From the NCBI GenBank assembly GCA_001796965.1, contig MGOA01000147.1, positions 1 through 10,726 of the forward strand: DNA of 10,726 nucleotides. The letters run 5' to 3'. Below are positions 1 through 6,078 of this stretch, one piece after another. Numbering within the stretch: the first letter of the stretch is position 1; every line of letters begins with the position of its first letter. The translations under genes and the position numbers were made by a program. The notes below the pieces were generated by a model. That model had not been told where the DNA came from. It made no database searches and saw nothing but the letters and a program-made list of their open reading frames with translations. This stretch comes from Chloroflexi bacterium RBG_16_64_43 (GTDB lineage Bacteria > Chloroflexota > Anaerolineae > Anaerolineales > RBG-16-64-43).

Positions 1-231
1 CGAGAGGGCGGTCTGTGGCAGTGAAAGAGGATGAAGCGGTAGACCTTCATCGATGGGCGCAATTGCGCTGCGGGCAACCAGTGGGAGCAGCGATTGATGC
101 TCAAGAGCTGCAGGGGCGGGGCTGGGCGTGGGGAGAGGCAGCGCCGTTGGGGCCGAGGTGCAGCCAATGACGAGCGCCAGAACGGCGGCGGCTAGGGGTT
201 GGACATGCCGAATGCGAGAGTGAATGCGCAT
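1..231 (-). CDS. Putative lipoprotein, N-terminal part only (runs off the window)
   Basis: This reading frame starts at ATG 231-229 and stays open for 77 codons to the window edge, so the C-terminus is missing. Residues 1-10 are basic (several Arg and His). Residues 11-23 are hydrophobic and lead into a lipobox, L-V-I-G-C, with Cys24 as the predicted lipidated residue. After the Cys comes a Thr/Ser/Pro/Ala-rich linker (about residues 25-45), typical of a lipoprotein tether. The start lies 5 bp after the esterase stop on the same strand, and an AAGG sits in the last esterase codons, so translation is probably coupled. No functional domain is visible in the part present. The lipobox call is good; the function is unknown. 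Confidence 0.6.
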   Translation of the reverse strand, partial: MRIHSRIRHVQPLAAAVLALVIGCTSAPTALPLPTPSPAPAALEHQSLLPLVARSAIAPIDEGLPLHPLSLPQTALS

Positions 232-236
232 AGCCA

Positions 237-944
237 CTAGATTACCTTCAAACTCTCACGCGTTCGGCCACTCGATTTCGTCACGTTATCAACCAATGAC
301 CCTGCCCATGCGCGCAGGGCGCGCACGCATTGCGCGGAGACTTTGTGGGCGATGGGTGCGTCGCAAGTCGTCAAACTCGCCCCGGCCTTGTTCAGCAGTT
401 CGATCGCCTGCATCGCTTTCTCGGGCGGCACGGTTGTATCCAATGTTCCGCTGGCGACGAAAGTCGGCAACCCGCTCAGCGGCTGGTCAACGCGCGCGGG
501 CCCAGACGGAGGAGGGACGAAGCCGGCGAGAAATGCAAGCCCGTCGAGCTTGGGTCGATGCTGGAAAGCGAATGCCGCGCCGGCGGCTGCGCCCTGGCTG
601 AAGCCGACGATCAGTAATGGGTGCGCGGGGTGACCACGTTCGCGGAGTGCATCAACCAGCGCCGCGATGCGCGCGTTGGAGTCTGCGAATTCCTCTAAGG
701 CGGGCCAGGCGGGGTCTCTCGTCTGGGCGTACCAGGAGTTGCCGCTGGGGAGCGCGGCGAACGGGGCGCGCGGCGAGACGACGAGCAGATGGCTTGGGAA
801 CGCGGGTCGGAAGACCGCCATCGATCGCTCGTCGCCCCCCAAACCATGCAAGAGCAGGACGAGCCCGGCGGCCGGCTGCACGGTGAGGGGCCACACTTGG
901 CAGGTCAGCCCGGCCAGGAGCTCGGTATGCGTTGCGTCACTCAT
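237..944 (-). CDS. Alpha/beta-hydrolase, phospholipase/carboxylesterase family
   Basis: A 235-residue serine hydrolase of the phospholipase/carboxylesterase (YpfH/acyl-protein thioesterase-like) family. The N-terminal LLHGLGGDE (residues 31-39) is the oxyanion-hole HG motif. GFSQGA (114-119) is the nucleophile elbow with Ser116. Asp169, in ASGTLDTTVP, and His200, in PIAHKVS, complete the catalytic triad at the expected positions, and the length is normal for the family. No signal peptide is seen, so a cytoplasmic ester or thioester hydrolase is likely; the substrate cannot be told. The start codon overlaps the end of the upstream two-helix membrane protein by 8 nt (ATG inside ATGAGTGA), and the lipoprotein starts 5 bp downstream, so the three genes look like one translationally coupled operon. 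Confidence 0.88.
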   Translation of the reverse strand: MSDATHTELLAGLTCQVWPLTVQPAAGLVLLLHGLGGDERSMAVFRPAFPSHLLVVSPRAPFAALPSGNSWYAQTRDPAWPALEEFADSNARIAALVDALRERGHPAHPLLIVGFSQGAAAGAAFAFQHRPKLDGLAFLAGFVPPPSGPARVDQPLSGLPTFVASGTLDTTVPPEKAMQAIELLNKAGASLTTCDAPIAHKVSAQCVRALRAWAGSLVDNVTKSSGRTRESLKVI

Positions 945-1179
945 CGTAGCCCGCTCGCGTTAGGATCAGTCGGATGAGCCACAGCACCCCTGCGACCGCC
1001 GCGATGGCTAGTAATCCGCCGGCCAGGCACAACGCTCCCACACCAGCCGCCGGCAGCCCAAAGACCACCGCCACAAGAATCACGGCGAGGACGACGATCA
1101 GGGCAAGCCCGATTCGCACCATTCGCGAGCGGGTCTGGGCAGAATGCCGACGGATGTCAATCTCGGATTGCGTGGGCAT
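937..1179 (-). CDS. Small two-helix membrane protein of unknown function
   Basis: An 80-residue protein. The hydrophilic, Arg-rich head (residues 1-21) is followed by two strongly hydrophobic stretches, about 22-42 and 46-68, with a Gly-Pro-Ala turn between them. A short charged tail ends in Asp-Glu. This is an integral membrane hairpin, most likely with both ends in the cytoplasm by the positive-inside rule. I chose ATG 1179-1177 because AGGTGG lies 7 nt upstream. The frame stays open 16 codons further, to an ATG at 1227, but that extension has no Shine-Dalgarno and low-complexity content. It is the first gene of the minus-strand trio and its stop overlaps the esterase start. I do not recognise a family. 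Confidence 0.7.
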   Translation of the reverse strand: MPTQSEIDIRRHSAQTRSRMVRIGLALIVVLAVILVAVVFGLPAAGVGALCLAGGLLAIAAVAGVLWLIRLILTRAGYDE

Positions 1180-1539
1180 GATGGAGCCACCTATTCGCCA
1201 AGCGGGACACACGCCAAGAGGAGCCAATTAAGCAGAGAGTCAACTGCCTCAAACGATGTTCGCCGGCAGTTGCGGAAAGCCGCCTCCTAAGTCGTGCGAA
1301 GTGCGGTCGAGACGAGGTTCCACATGCGGCCGGCGGGAAGCCAACCGCAGTACCGGTAAGCGACAAGCGAATCCAAAGCGATTTGCCTCAAAGTAGTCGC
1401 TGCAAGCTGGTCCCGGAACGGGCAGTCTATCCCGGGGGTAACAGTGCGTCAAGCCCGGCGCTGCGAACCACGAGATGCGCAGGTCATGAAGAGCATCCTG
1501 GGCGCGCATTTGCACTCAGTTTCCGAACGGTCGGTCGTC
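1180..1539. other. Non-coding divergent spacer (left part)
   Basis: Together with the promoter at 1540-1568 and leader up to 1589, this is the 410-bp gap between the minus-strand trio and the plus-strand flavin-reductase gene. Open frames here are short, lack Shine-Dalgarno sites and have compositions that look non-coding. A TTGACT hexamer on the minus strand (1243-1238) could be a -35 for the trio, but no good -10 lies at 16-18 bp. A 9-mer TGCCTCAAA occurs at 1245 and again at 1384, which may be chance. No RNA gene or mobile-element end is recognised. Confidence 0.5.
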
Positions 1540-1568
1540 TTGACCCAGGTTCGGCGGGCAGATATCAT
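1540..1568 (+). promoter_or_regulatory. Sigma70-type promoter of the flavin-reductase/AMMECR1 operon
   Basis: TTGACC (1540-1545) and TATCAT (1563-1568) are separated by exactly 17 bp, each hexamer differing from consensus by one base. The predicted transcription start is near 1575, giving a leader of about 15 nt that begins just before the GAGGTGA Shine-Dalgarno (1578-1584). Such a short leader leaves no room for a riboswitch, so control would act at the promoter. Confidence 0.65.
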
Positions 1569-1589
1569 CCCCGGTATGAGGTGAGATTG

Positions 1590-2090
1590 ATGACAGACGA
1601 TGCAGGCGGTCTACGTGAAGCCATGCGGCGCTGGACGAGTGGCATATGCGTCGTCGCGGCCGAGGTCGAAGACACGCGGCGTGGCATGACGGTTAGTTCG
1701 TTTACCTCCGTCTCGCTGGATCCGCCGTTGATATTGGTGGTTCTCAATGGAAGCAGTGACACTGCCCAATGGGTGGAGCGGGCAGGCAACTTCGGGGTTT
1801 CGATCCTCGCGGCGGAGCAGAAGGAGATGGCGGTCACTTTCGCTGAAGCCGATGCCGAACGACGGCGGTTTGAGGCGGGGGTCTGGCAGCGAGGGCGGCT
1901 GGGTGTGCCGCTCCTCGCGGGTTCGCTGGCCACGATGGAGGTGCGCGTCGTACAGACTGTTTTGGCCGGGACCCACCGAATTGTGGTGGGGCACGTCGAA
2001 GAGGTTGGCGAGTTGCGCTTGGGGACCCCGCTTGTATACTTCGGTCGAGCTTACGCCTCGCCGAAGGGCATGGGGGAAATGGCCGCGTAG
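1590..2090 (+). CDS. Flavin reductase-like, FMN-binding split-barrel protein
   Basis: A 166-residue protein of the flavin reductase-like domain family (HpaC/DIM6-NTAB type). The family signature is clear: RRWTSGICVVAA near residues 13-24, GMTVSSFTSVSLDPPL (32-47) for FMN phosphate and isoalloxazine contacts, GNFGVSILA (67-75), and GTHRIVVGHVEEV (127-139) near the end. It would bind FMN and use NAD(P)H, either to supply reduced flavin or to act as a small oxidoreductase; the partner is not in the window. ATG 1590 is preferred because GAGGTGA (1578-1584) lies just upstream and the 17-bp-spaced promoter is immediately 5'. The frame is open back to an ATG at 1383, but that extension spans the promoter. 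It forms an operon with the AMMECR1 gene 32 bp downstream. Confidence 0.87.
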   Translation: MTDDAGGLREAMRRWTSGICVVAAEVEDTRRGMTVSSFTSVSLDPPLILVVLNGSSDTAQWVERAGNFGVSILAAEQKEMAVTFAEADAERRRFEAGVWQRGRLGVPLLAGSLATMEVRVVQTVLAGTHRIVVGHVEEVGELRLGTPLVYFGRAYASPKGMGEMAA

Positions 2091-2110
2091 TCGGCAGCGA
2101 GCCATGACCC

Positions 2111-2119
2111 GGGGAGGAG
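2111..2119 (+). promoter_or_regulatory. Ribosome binding site fixing a GTG start
   Basis: GGGGAGGAG, followed by TCC and GTG at 2123-2125. This strong Shine-Dalgarno supports the GTG as the true start of the AMMECR1-family gene; there is no in-frame ATG nearby. Confidence 0.7.
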
Positions 2120-2122
2120 TCC

Positions 2123-2701
2123 GTGCCGCTGGACGAGAAAGACCGGCATACCCTGCTTGCGCTGGCGCGCCAGGCAATTGAACGGGGCGTGGCGGGCAAG
2201 CCGCCAGCGCAGCGCGAGCCGGCGGCGTTCTCGGACGCATTGCGCGAGAAGGGGGCCTGCTTCGTGACGCTGACGATTGGGGGCGAGCTGCGAGGGTGTA
2301 TCGGCTCGCTTGAGGCCACCCGAGCGCTGGCGCTGGACGTAGAAGGGCACGCGCTCGATGCGGCTGTCAATGATTATCGCTTTCCTCCTGTGACGCCTGA
2401 GGACGTGCCGCGTCTGCGCATTGAGCTCTCGGTGCTCAGCTCACCCGTCCCGCTGGGCTATTGCGGCGGCGACGATTTGCTCGGAAAGCTCCGCCCGGGA
2501 ATCGACGGGGTCATCCTCGAAAGCGGGCAACGGCGGGCTACCTTCCTCCCGCAAGTGTGGGAAAAAGTGCCGAGGGCGGTCGATTTCTTGGGACTGCTGT
2601 GCGAGAAGTTGGGCGTGCGCGGGGATGCTTGGCAGCGCGGCGGGTTGCGCGTTTCCACCTATTGTGTGGAGAGTTTCGAAGAGGAGCCGCCTGAGCGGTA
2701 G
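2123..2701 (+). CDS. amrA: AMMECR1-domain protein (AmmeMemoRadiSam system protein A)
   Basis: A 192-residue single-domain AMMECR1 protein of full family length. Diagnostic stretches appear in order: LRGCIGS (56-62, with the family's invariant Cys59), DYRFPPVTPED (84-94), RIELSVLSSPVPL (99-111), GIDGVILE (126-133), RATFLPQVWE (138-147) and a C-terminal STYCVESFEE. It starts at GTG behind a strong GGGGAGGAG. The fold is known, but the biochemical role is not. In many genomes the gene is linked to, or fused with, a MEMO-like dioxygenase homologue and a radical SAM protein; neither is present here. Instead it follows a flavin-reductase-like gene by 32 bp and probably shares its promoter. Identity is very secure, function is not. 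Confidence 0.93.
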   Translation: MPLDEKDRHTLLALARQAIERGVAGKPPAQREPAAFSDALREKGACFVTLTIGGELRGCIGSLEATRALALDVEGHALDAAVNDYRFPPVTPEDVPRLRIELSVLSSPVPLGYCGGDDLLGKLRPGIDGVILESGQRRATFLPQVWEKVPRAVDFLGLLCEKLGVRGDAWQRGGLRVSTYCVESFEEEPPER

Positions 2702-2725
2702 TGTATCTGCCAGGGGATTTGTGAT

Positions 2726-2752
2726 GCGAAGGCCTCCGATGGAGGCCTTCGC
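2726..2752. terminator. Perfect 12-bp dyad between converging genes, probable bidirectional terminator
   Basis: GCGAAGGCCTCC, a 3-nt loop GAT, then GGAGGCCTTCGC: a perfect GC-rich stem in the 91-bp gap between the ends of two converging genes. Position and stem strength fit a transcription stop usable in both directions. There is no T-run on either side, so it is not a textbook intrinsic terminator and may rely on pausing or Rho. Confidence 0.6.
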
Positions 2753-2792
2753 TGCGTGCTCGGGAAAGCGATCGAGGGGTGCGCGGGCGGCG

Positions 2793-3896
2793 TCAGATGA
2801 CGAACTTGCCGTCCTTGTACATGAGCTGGCCGTCAACCGTGATTTGCCCTCCCTGGCGCAGGTCGCAGATCATGTCCCAATGGATGGCCGAGTCGTTCTT
2901 GCTGCCAGTTTCTGGGTAGCCCGAACCCATGGCCATGTGAAAGCTGCCGCCGATCTTCTCATCGAACAGAATCTCGCGCGTGAAGCGGGTGATGCCGTCA
3001 TTCGTGCCGATGGCGAATTCGCCCACGTAGCGCGCTCCTGCGTCGGTGTCGAGCGTTTTCACCAAGTAGTCTTCGCCCTTGTCGGCCTGAGCTTTGACCA
3101 CCTTGCCGTTCTCGAACCACAGGCGCACGCCCTGCACTTCGCGCATGTAGTAGATTGCCGGATAGGTGAAGCTCACCATGCCCTCGACGCTAGTTTCTAC
3201 CGGGCCGGTGAACACTTCTCCATCAGGCATGTTCATGTGGCCATCGCAGTTTTCGAATGAGCGGCCCGCGATGCTCAGCTGCAGATCGGTGCCCGGGGCA
3301 GTAACGTGGACTTGTTGCTTGCCTTTGAGCCATTGGATGATGCGGTCCTGTCGGGCTGAGACCTTCTTCCAGTGACCGATGGGATCGTTCTCGTCCGGCA
3401 TGCACGCGCGATAGACGAAATCCTCGAACTCCGTGGTGCTCATTTCGGCGTTTTGAGCGTGGCCATGGGTCGGGAAGAGGGCCACGGTCCACCGCAAGCT
3501 GCCGGCCGCCGTGCGCTGCATGAGGGTGCGCATCAGCGGGCCTTCCGCCTTGCGGCGCATCACGATCTTGTCGGGATCGAAGGAGGTGAGAGCCTTTGTG
3601 TTGGGTTCGGAGATTACGCGGATTCGGGCGTCAAAGGTCTCCATGGCATGCGTAAGCGCCGGTGGGATGAACGCGATTTGTTGTTCGCTGCCAAAGCGAT
3701 AAAGGAGCTGCTCGAACTCGGGAACGATGGCGTAGTAGTATGGAAAACCGCCGGCCTTGATGACTTCGCGATAGAGGGCGGTAACGAGCGGCTCCGCGGC
3801 GGTTGGCGCATGGAGAAGGATGTTCTCACCCGGGCGAACGCCAATCGAGTAGTTGACTAGCAGATCGGCAAGCTTGTCCATCCGTTGATCGGCCAT
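2793..3896 (-). CDS. Aminopeptidase, peptidase family M29 (thermophilic aminopeptidase type)
   Basis: A 367-residue M29 metallo-aminopeptidase (AmpS/AmpT type) that removes N-terminal residues from peptides, normally as a cytoplasmic homodimer with two metal ions. Expected ligands are visible: Glu227 in MPDGEVFTGP, Glu293 in GEFAIGTN, His320 in GGSFHMAMG, and His339 and Asp341 in AIHWDM, with the catalytic Tyr327 in GSGYPET. The 66-residue gap between the two Glu and the 7-residue gap from His to Tyr match my recollection of the Thermus enzyme. ATG 3896-3894 is preferred because GAAAGG lies 7 nt upstream; the frame is open 20 codons further without a Shine-Dalgarno. It lies 181 bp downstream of nrfA and probably has its own promoter, so a functional link to nitrite reduction is not implied. 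Confidence 0.92.
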   Translation of the reverse strand: MADQRMDKLADLLVNYSIGVRPGENILLHAPTAAEPLVTALYREVIKAGGFPYYYAIVPEFEQLLYRFGSEQQIAFIPPALTHAMETFDARIRVISEPNTKALTSFDPDKIVMRRKAEGPLMRTLMQRTAAGSLRWTVALFPTHGHAQNAEMSTTEFEDFVYRACMPDENDPIGHWKKVSARQDRIIQWLKGKQQVHVTAPGTDLQLSIAGRSFENCDGHMNMPDGEVFTGPVETSVEGMVSFTYPAIYYMREVQGVRLWFENGKVVKAQADKGEDYLVKTLDTDAGARYVGEFAIGTNDGITRFTREILFDEKIGGSFHMAMGSGYPETGSKNDSAIHWDMICDLRQGGQITVDGQLMYKDGKFVI

Positions 3897-3983
3897 TGCA
3901 TTACCTTTCGGAACGATCCGTCTGAGGTCGCCCGACTCGCAGGACTGCAAGTGCACGGGGGCACGGCGATTGCGGCCTGGCGA

Positions 3984-3989
3984 ATTCTA
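3984..3989 (-). promoter_or_regulatory. Possible -10 element for the aminopeptidase gene
   Basis: On the minus strand TAGAAT (5 of 6 to TATAAT) lies about 90 nt upstream of the aminopeptidase start. No good -35 hexamer is found at 16-18 bp, so the call is tentative. It would give the gene a promoter independent of nrfHA. Confidence 0.3.
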
Positions 3990-4043
3990 CTCGATTCGGT
4001 GGCGCGAAGACGCTCGGCGAGAAATCCCGCAGGCGCCAAACAG

Positions 4044-4058
4044 GCACACGCGGTGTGC
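4044..4058 (-). terminator. Weak hairpin downstream of nrfA
   Basis: On the minus strand GCACAC-CGC-GTGTGC forms a perfect 6-bp stem about 20 nt after the nrfA stop, followed by CTGTTTGG. The T-rich stretch is short, so termination may be partial. It is the only candidate I see for the end of the nrfHA transcript. Confidence 0.3.
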
Positions 4059-4077
4059 TCAGGAAGTCGCAGCCGGT

Positions 4078-5376
4078 CTACGGGGTAGGGGCGCTTGCGG
4101 GCGCGGCCGCTTGCAGCGCCGCGACCTGTGCCTGGCGGGCCAAGTCGGTGGCGGCGGCCAGGATGCGCAGCGCCTCCTCGGGATTGTGGAAGCCCAGACT
4201 GTTTTCGGCCGCGACGAAATCCCATCGAAGTTGTGCCTCTCGATGTAGGCGGCGAGCCTCCTCCAGGTGGGCTACGTCGGCCGATGGTAAGGCAGCCGAC
4301 GTATGAATGGCCTGGATGGCCGCGACGAGTGCCTCTTCGGCGGCGTCCATGGTGGTGCGTACCTGGGCCTGAATGGCCGCGACCCGTGCTGTTGCGTACT
4401 CGACGTCTGGGTGGCACGCTCCGCAAGCCACCGAAGCGTTGAGCAGCGGGCTGCGAACATTGTGGGTGGAGTACTTGGCCGCACTGTCGCGGGTATAGGG
4501 CATGTGGCAATCGGCGCACGCCACGCCCGCAGCAAAGTGCGTGCTGCTGGCGGTGAACATCTCGAATTCTGGGTGCTGAATCTTGATCATCGGCGCATTC
4601 GAGTTGGGGTGAGTCCAATCGGAGAACTTGATCCCCTCGTAGTAAGCGGCGATATCCTCGATGCGCGTTCCCCCGGCCCACGGGAACACGAGCAACTTGC
4701 CCTCGCCCTGAAAGTAGTATTCCACGTGGCAGTTGCCGCACACGACGGTCCGCATCTCCTGGCGGGTGAACGTGCGCCAGTCTTTCCCCTGGGCTTCGAG
4801 CGAGGCCTCGAGAGCAGGGTTGGTGACGATGAGCTGCATCGTGTTCGCCTCATGGCAATTGGCGCAGCCGATGGGATTGATGATTCGCTCACCCAGCGTC
4901 GCGAACGGCGTCTTGTCAAACTCCACCATCCCGAGGGCGCTCCACAGGCGCGGGTTGTCGGAGCTCTTACAGGAGTAGCAGGTACCCGGCGTCTTGTCGT
5001 TGACTCGTTGGGTGGCGCGCACATCGGTCAGTGAATTCCCGTGACCGCGCTCCTCGTTGTAGTCCTTGCTGAAGCTGTAACCCGCGAAGAGCTGGACCAA
5101 TCGGGGGTCGGCTTCCAGCTTGGAGTAAGGTTCCGACCCGCCGTAGGCCGTGCGCGTGTTATTGCTGGTCGTCTGCAAATAGGTGGAGTATTCGTTCGGG
5201 AAGTTGAGCCCCCACGTGGCCGAATCCGGTTCCTGCGCTGCCACCGTGATCAGCGGCGTTACCCCCCGGGTAGGCGGCGGTTGGTTGCGAACGTAAAGCA
5301 GCGTCCCGATCAAGGCGCCGGCCAGAACGAGAATGATCGCGACCAGGACGATGGTGGTGATGGGCCACTTTTTCAT
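4078..5376 (-). CDS. nrfA: Cytochrome c552, ammonia-forming nitrite reductase catalytic subunit
   Basis: A 432-residue pentahaem NrfA, the enzyme that reduces nitrite to ammonium with six electrons outside the cytoplasmic membrane. Residues 7-28 form an N-terminal signal or anchor helix. Haem sites run CYSCK (133-137, the Lys-ligated catalytic haem unique to this family), CANCH (171-175), CGNCH (213-217), CADCH (287-291) and CGACH (318-322). Active-site residues are Arg110 (EERGH), Tyr220 (VEYYF) and His268 (KIQHPE). Glu219, Lys265 and Gln267 match the calcium site of the Ca-dependent subclass. The C-terminus is shorter than the roughly 480 residues of enteric enzymes and ends in an Ala/Pro tail. 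ATG 5376 is preferred because GGGAG lies 7 nt upstream and the following residues make a proper signal. It follows nrfH by 29 bp in the same operon. Confidence 0.97.
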   Translation of the reverse strand: MKKWPITTIVLVAIILVLAGALIGTLLYVRNQPPPTRGVTPLITVAAQEPDSATWGLNFPNEYSTYLQTTSNNTRTAYGGSEPYSKLEADPRLVQLFAGYSFSKDYNEERGHGNSLTDVRATQRVNDKTPGTCYSCKSSDNPRLWSALGMVEFDKTPFATLGERIINPIGCANCHEANTMQLIVTNPALEASLEAQGKDWRTFTRQEMRTVVCGNCHVEYYFQGEGKLLVFPWAGGTRIEDIAAYYEGIKFSDWTHPNSNAPMIKIQHPEFEMFTASSTHFAAGVACADCHMPYTRDSAAKYSTHNVRSPLLNASVACGACHPDVEYATARVAAIQAQVRTTMDAAEEALVAAIQAIHTSAALPSADVAHLEEARRLHREAQLRWDFVAAENSLGFHNPEEALRILAAATDLARQAQVAALQAAAPASAPTP

Positions 5377-5405
5377 GTAGGGTCTCCCGGGTCGAGTCGG
5401 TTCGG

Positions 5406-5876
5406 CTAGGGTGTCTTGTCTTGTTGGGGCCGAGGCGAGGTGCCCCGCGATCCGTGGGCAGCTTGGCGGTGACAATCGAAGCAGGCGCGCGCGGAGCCCA
5501 TTTGCCCGTCCGCGATGGATGAGACGGTCTCGCCGTGGCAGCGTATGCAGTTGGCCTGCACCACCCGCCGCGATCGTTCCTTTGCGCGGATGGCCTCGGG
5601 GATATGCCCGAGGGTGAATGCGCTGACATGATTGAAGCCGTTGATACCTTTGACCACGTACTTGGGGATGAAATCGTGAGGTGTGTGGCAGTCGTTACAA
5701 GTAGCCCACGCCCGATGCCCGGCATGAAACCAGTTTTCGTAAACGGCATCCATGACGTGGCAGTTGTTGCATGTGGTTGGGTCGTCACCGAGATAAGCCG
5801 TGAAATCGGTCGCAACTGCACCGACGACGACGGCGGCGAGCAACGCAACCAGACCAATCGCGAGAGGGAGTTTCAT
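5406..5876 (-). CDS. nrfH: Cytochrome c nitrite reductase small subunit, tetrahaem quinol dehydrogenase
   Basis: A 156-residue NapC/NirT-family protein that takes electrons from the menaquinol pool and passes them to NrfA. One N-terminal transmembrane helix (about residues 4-22) anchors it. Four haem sites are CNNCH (36-40), CNDCH (60-64), CIRCH (110-114) and CFDCH (132-136). Met42, in CNNCHVM, matches the unusual Met ligand of haem 1 in the Desulfovibrio protein. The segment YVVKGINGFNHVSAFTLG (73-90) is typical of NrfH and helps separate it from NapC. Length is normal, with a short charged, Pro-rich tail. It is the first gene of nrfHA; 202 bp separate it from the upstream VKOR gene, and that gap holds a good promoter. 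Confidence 0.95.
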   Translation of the reverse strand: MKLPLAIGLVALLAAVVVGAVATDFTAYLGDDPTTCNNCHVMDAVYENWFHAGHRAWATCNDCHTPHDFIPKYVVKGINGFNHVSAFTLGHIPEAIRAKERSRRVVQANCIRCHGETVSSIADGQMGSARACFDCHRQAAHGSRGTSPRPQQDKTP

Positions 5877-5931
5877 GCCGGACCTGTGGGTCGATGTCCT
5901 GGATGCTTGGCTTCCGGCTCAGGCCCGCGTG

Positions 5932-5947
5932 TCGCCGGGCCCGGCGA
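5932..5947. promoter_or_regulatory. 16-bp perfect palindrome in the nrfH leader
   Basis: TCGCCGGGCCCGGCGA is a perfect 16-bp palindrome centred about 15 bp downstream of the predicted nrfH transcription start. It could be an operator for a dimeric regulator sitting where it would block elongation, or part of an RNA hairpin in the leader. No loop bases exist within the palindrome itself, which favours a DNA-binding site slightly. The regulator is unknown. Confidence 0.4.
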
Positions 5948-5961
5948 TCGCGGCACGCAGG

Positions 5962-5990
5962 ATTATAGCGGGCGCGTTGTCGAGCCGCAA
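5962..5990 (-). promoter_or_regulatory. Sigma70-type promoter of nrfHA
   Basis: On the minus strand TTGCGG (5990-5985) and a perfect TATAAT (5967-5962) are separated by 17 bp. The predicted start near 5955 gives a leader of about 80 nt before the nrfH ATG. I see no FNR-like TTGAT-N4-ATCAA site around it. This supports nrfHA being transcribed separately from the VKOR gene. Confidence 0.65.
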
Positions 5991-6078
5991 CACAACCAAG
6001 CGAATCGAATCAGGCGAAGAGATGCCCGCAAGCAGTTCTGTCGGGATGCAAAGGCGAGAAGCCGGGCAGCCTGGCAGC

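Noticed and set aside
1383..1589. N-terminal extension of the flavin-reductase frame to an ATG at 1383
   Set aside because: It would cover the TTGACC/TATCAT promoter, its residues do not match the family, and the Shine-Dalgarno is placed for ATG 1590.
2421..3260. Long plus-strand open frame (279 codons) overlapping the AMMECR1 and aminopeptidase genes
   Set aside because: It is out of frame with one well-supported gene and antisense to the other, crosses the terminator dyad, and its translation resembles no protein family. Long shadow frames are common in G+C-rich DNA.
3857..4741. Long minus-strand open frame (294 codons) overlapping nrfA
   Set aside because: It is a different frame of nrfA, with Arg/Gly/Pro-rich composition typical of a shadow; the nrfA frame has all five haem motifs.
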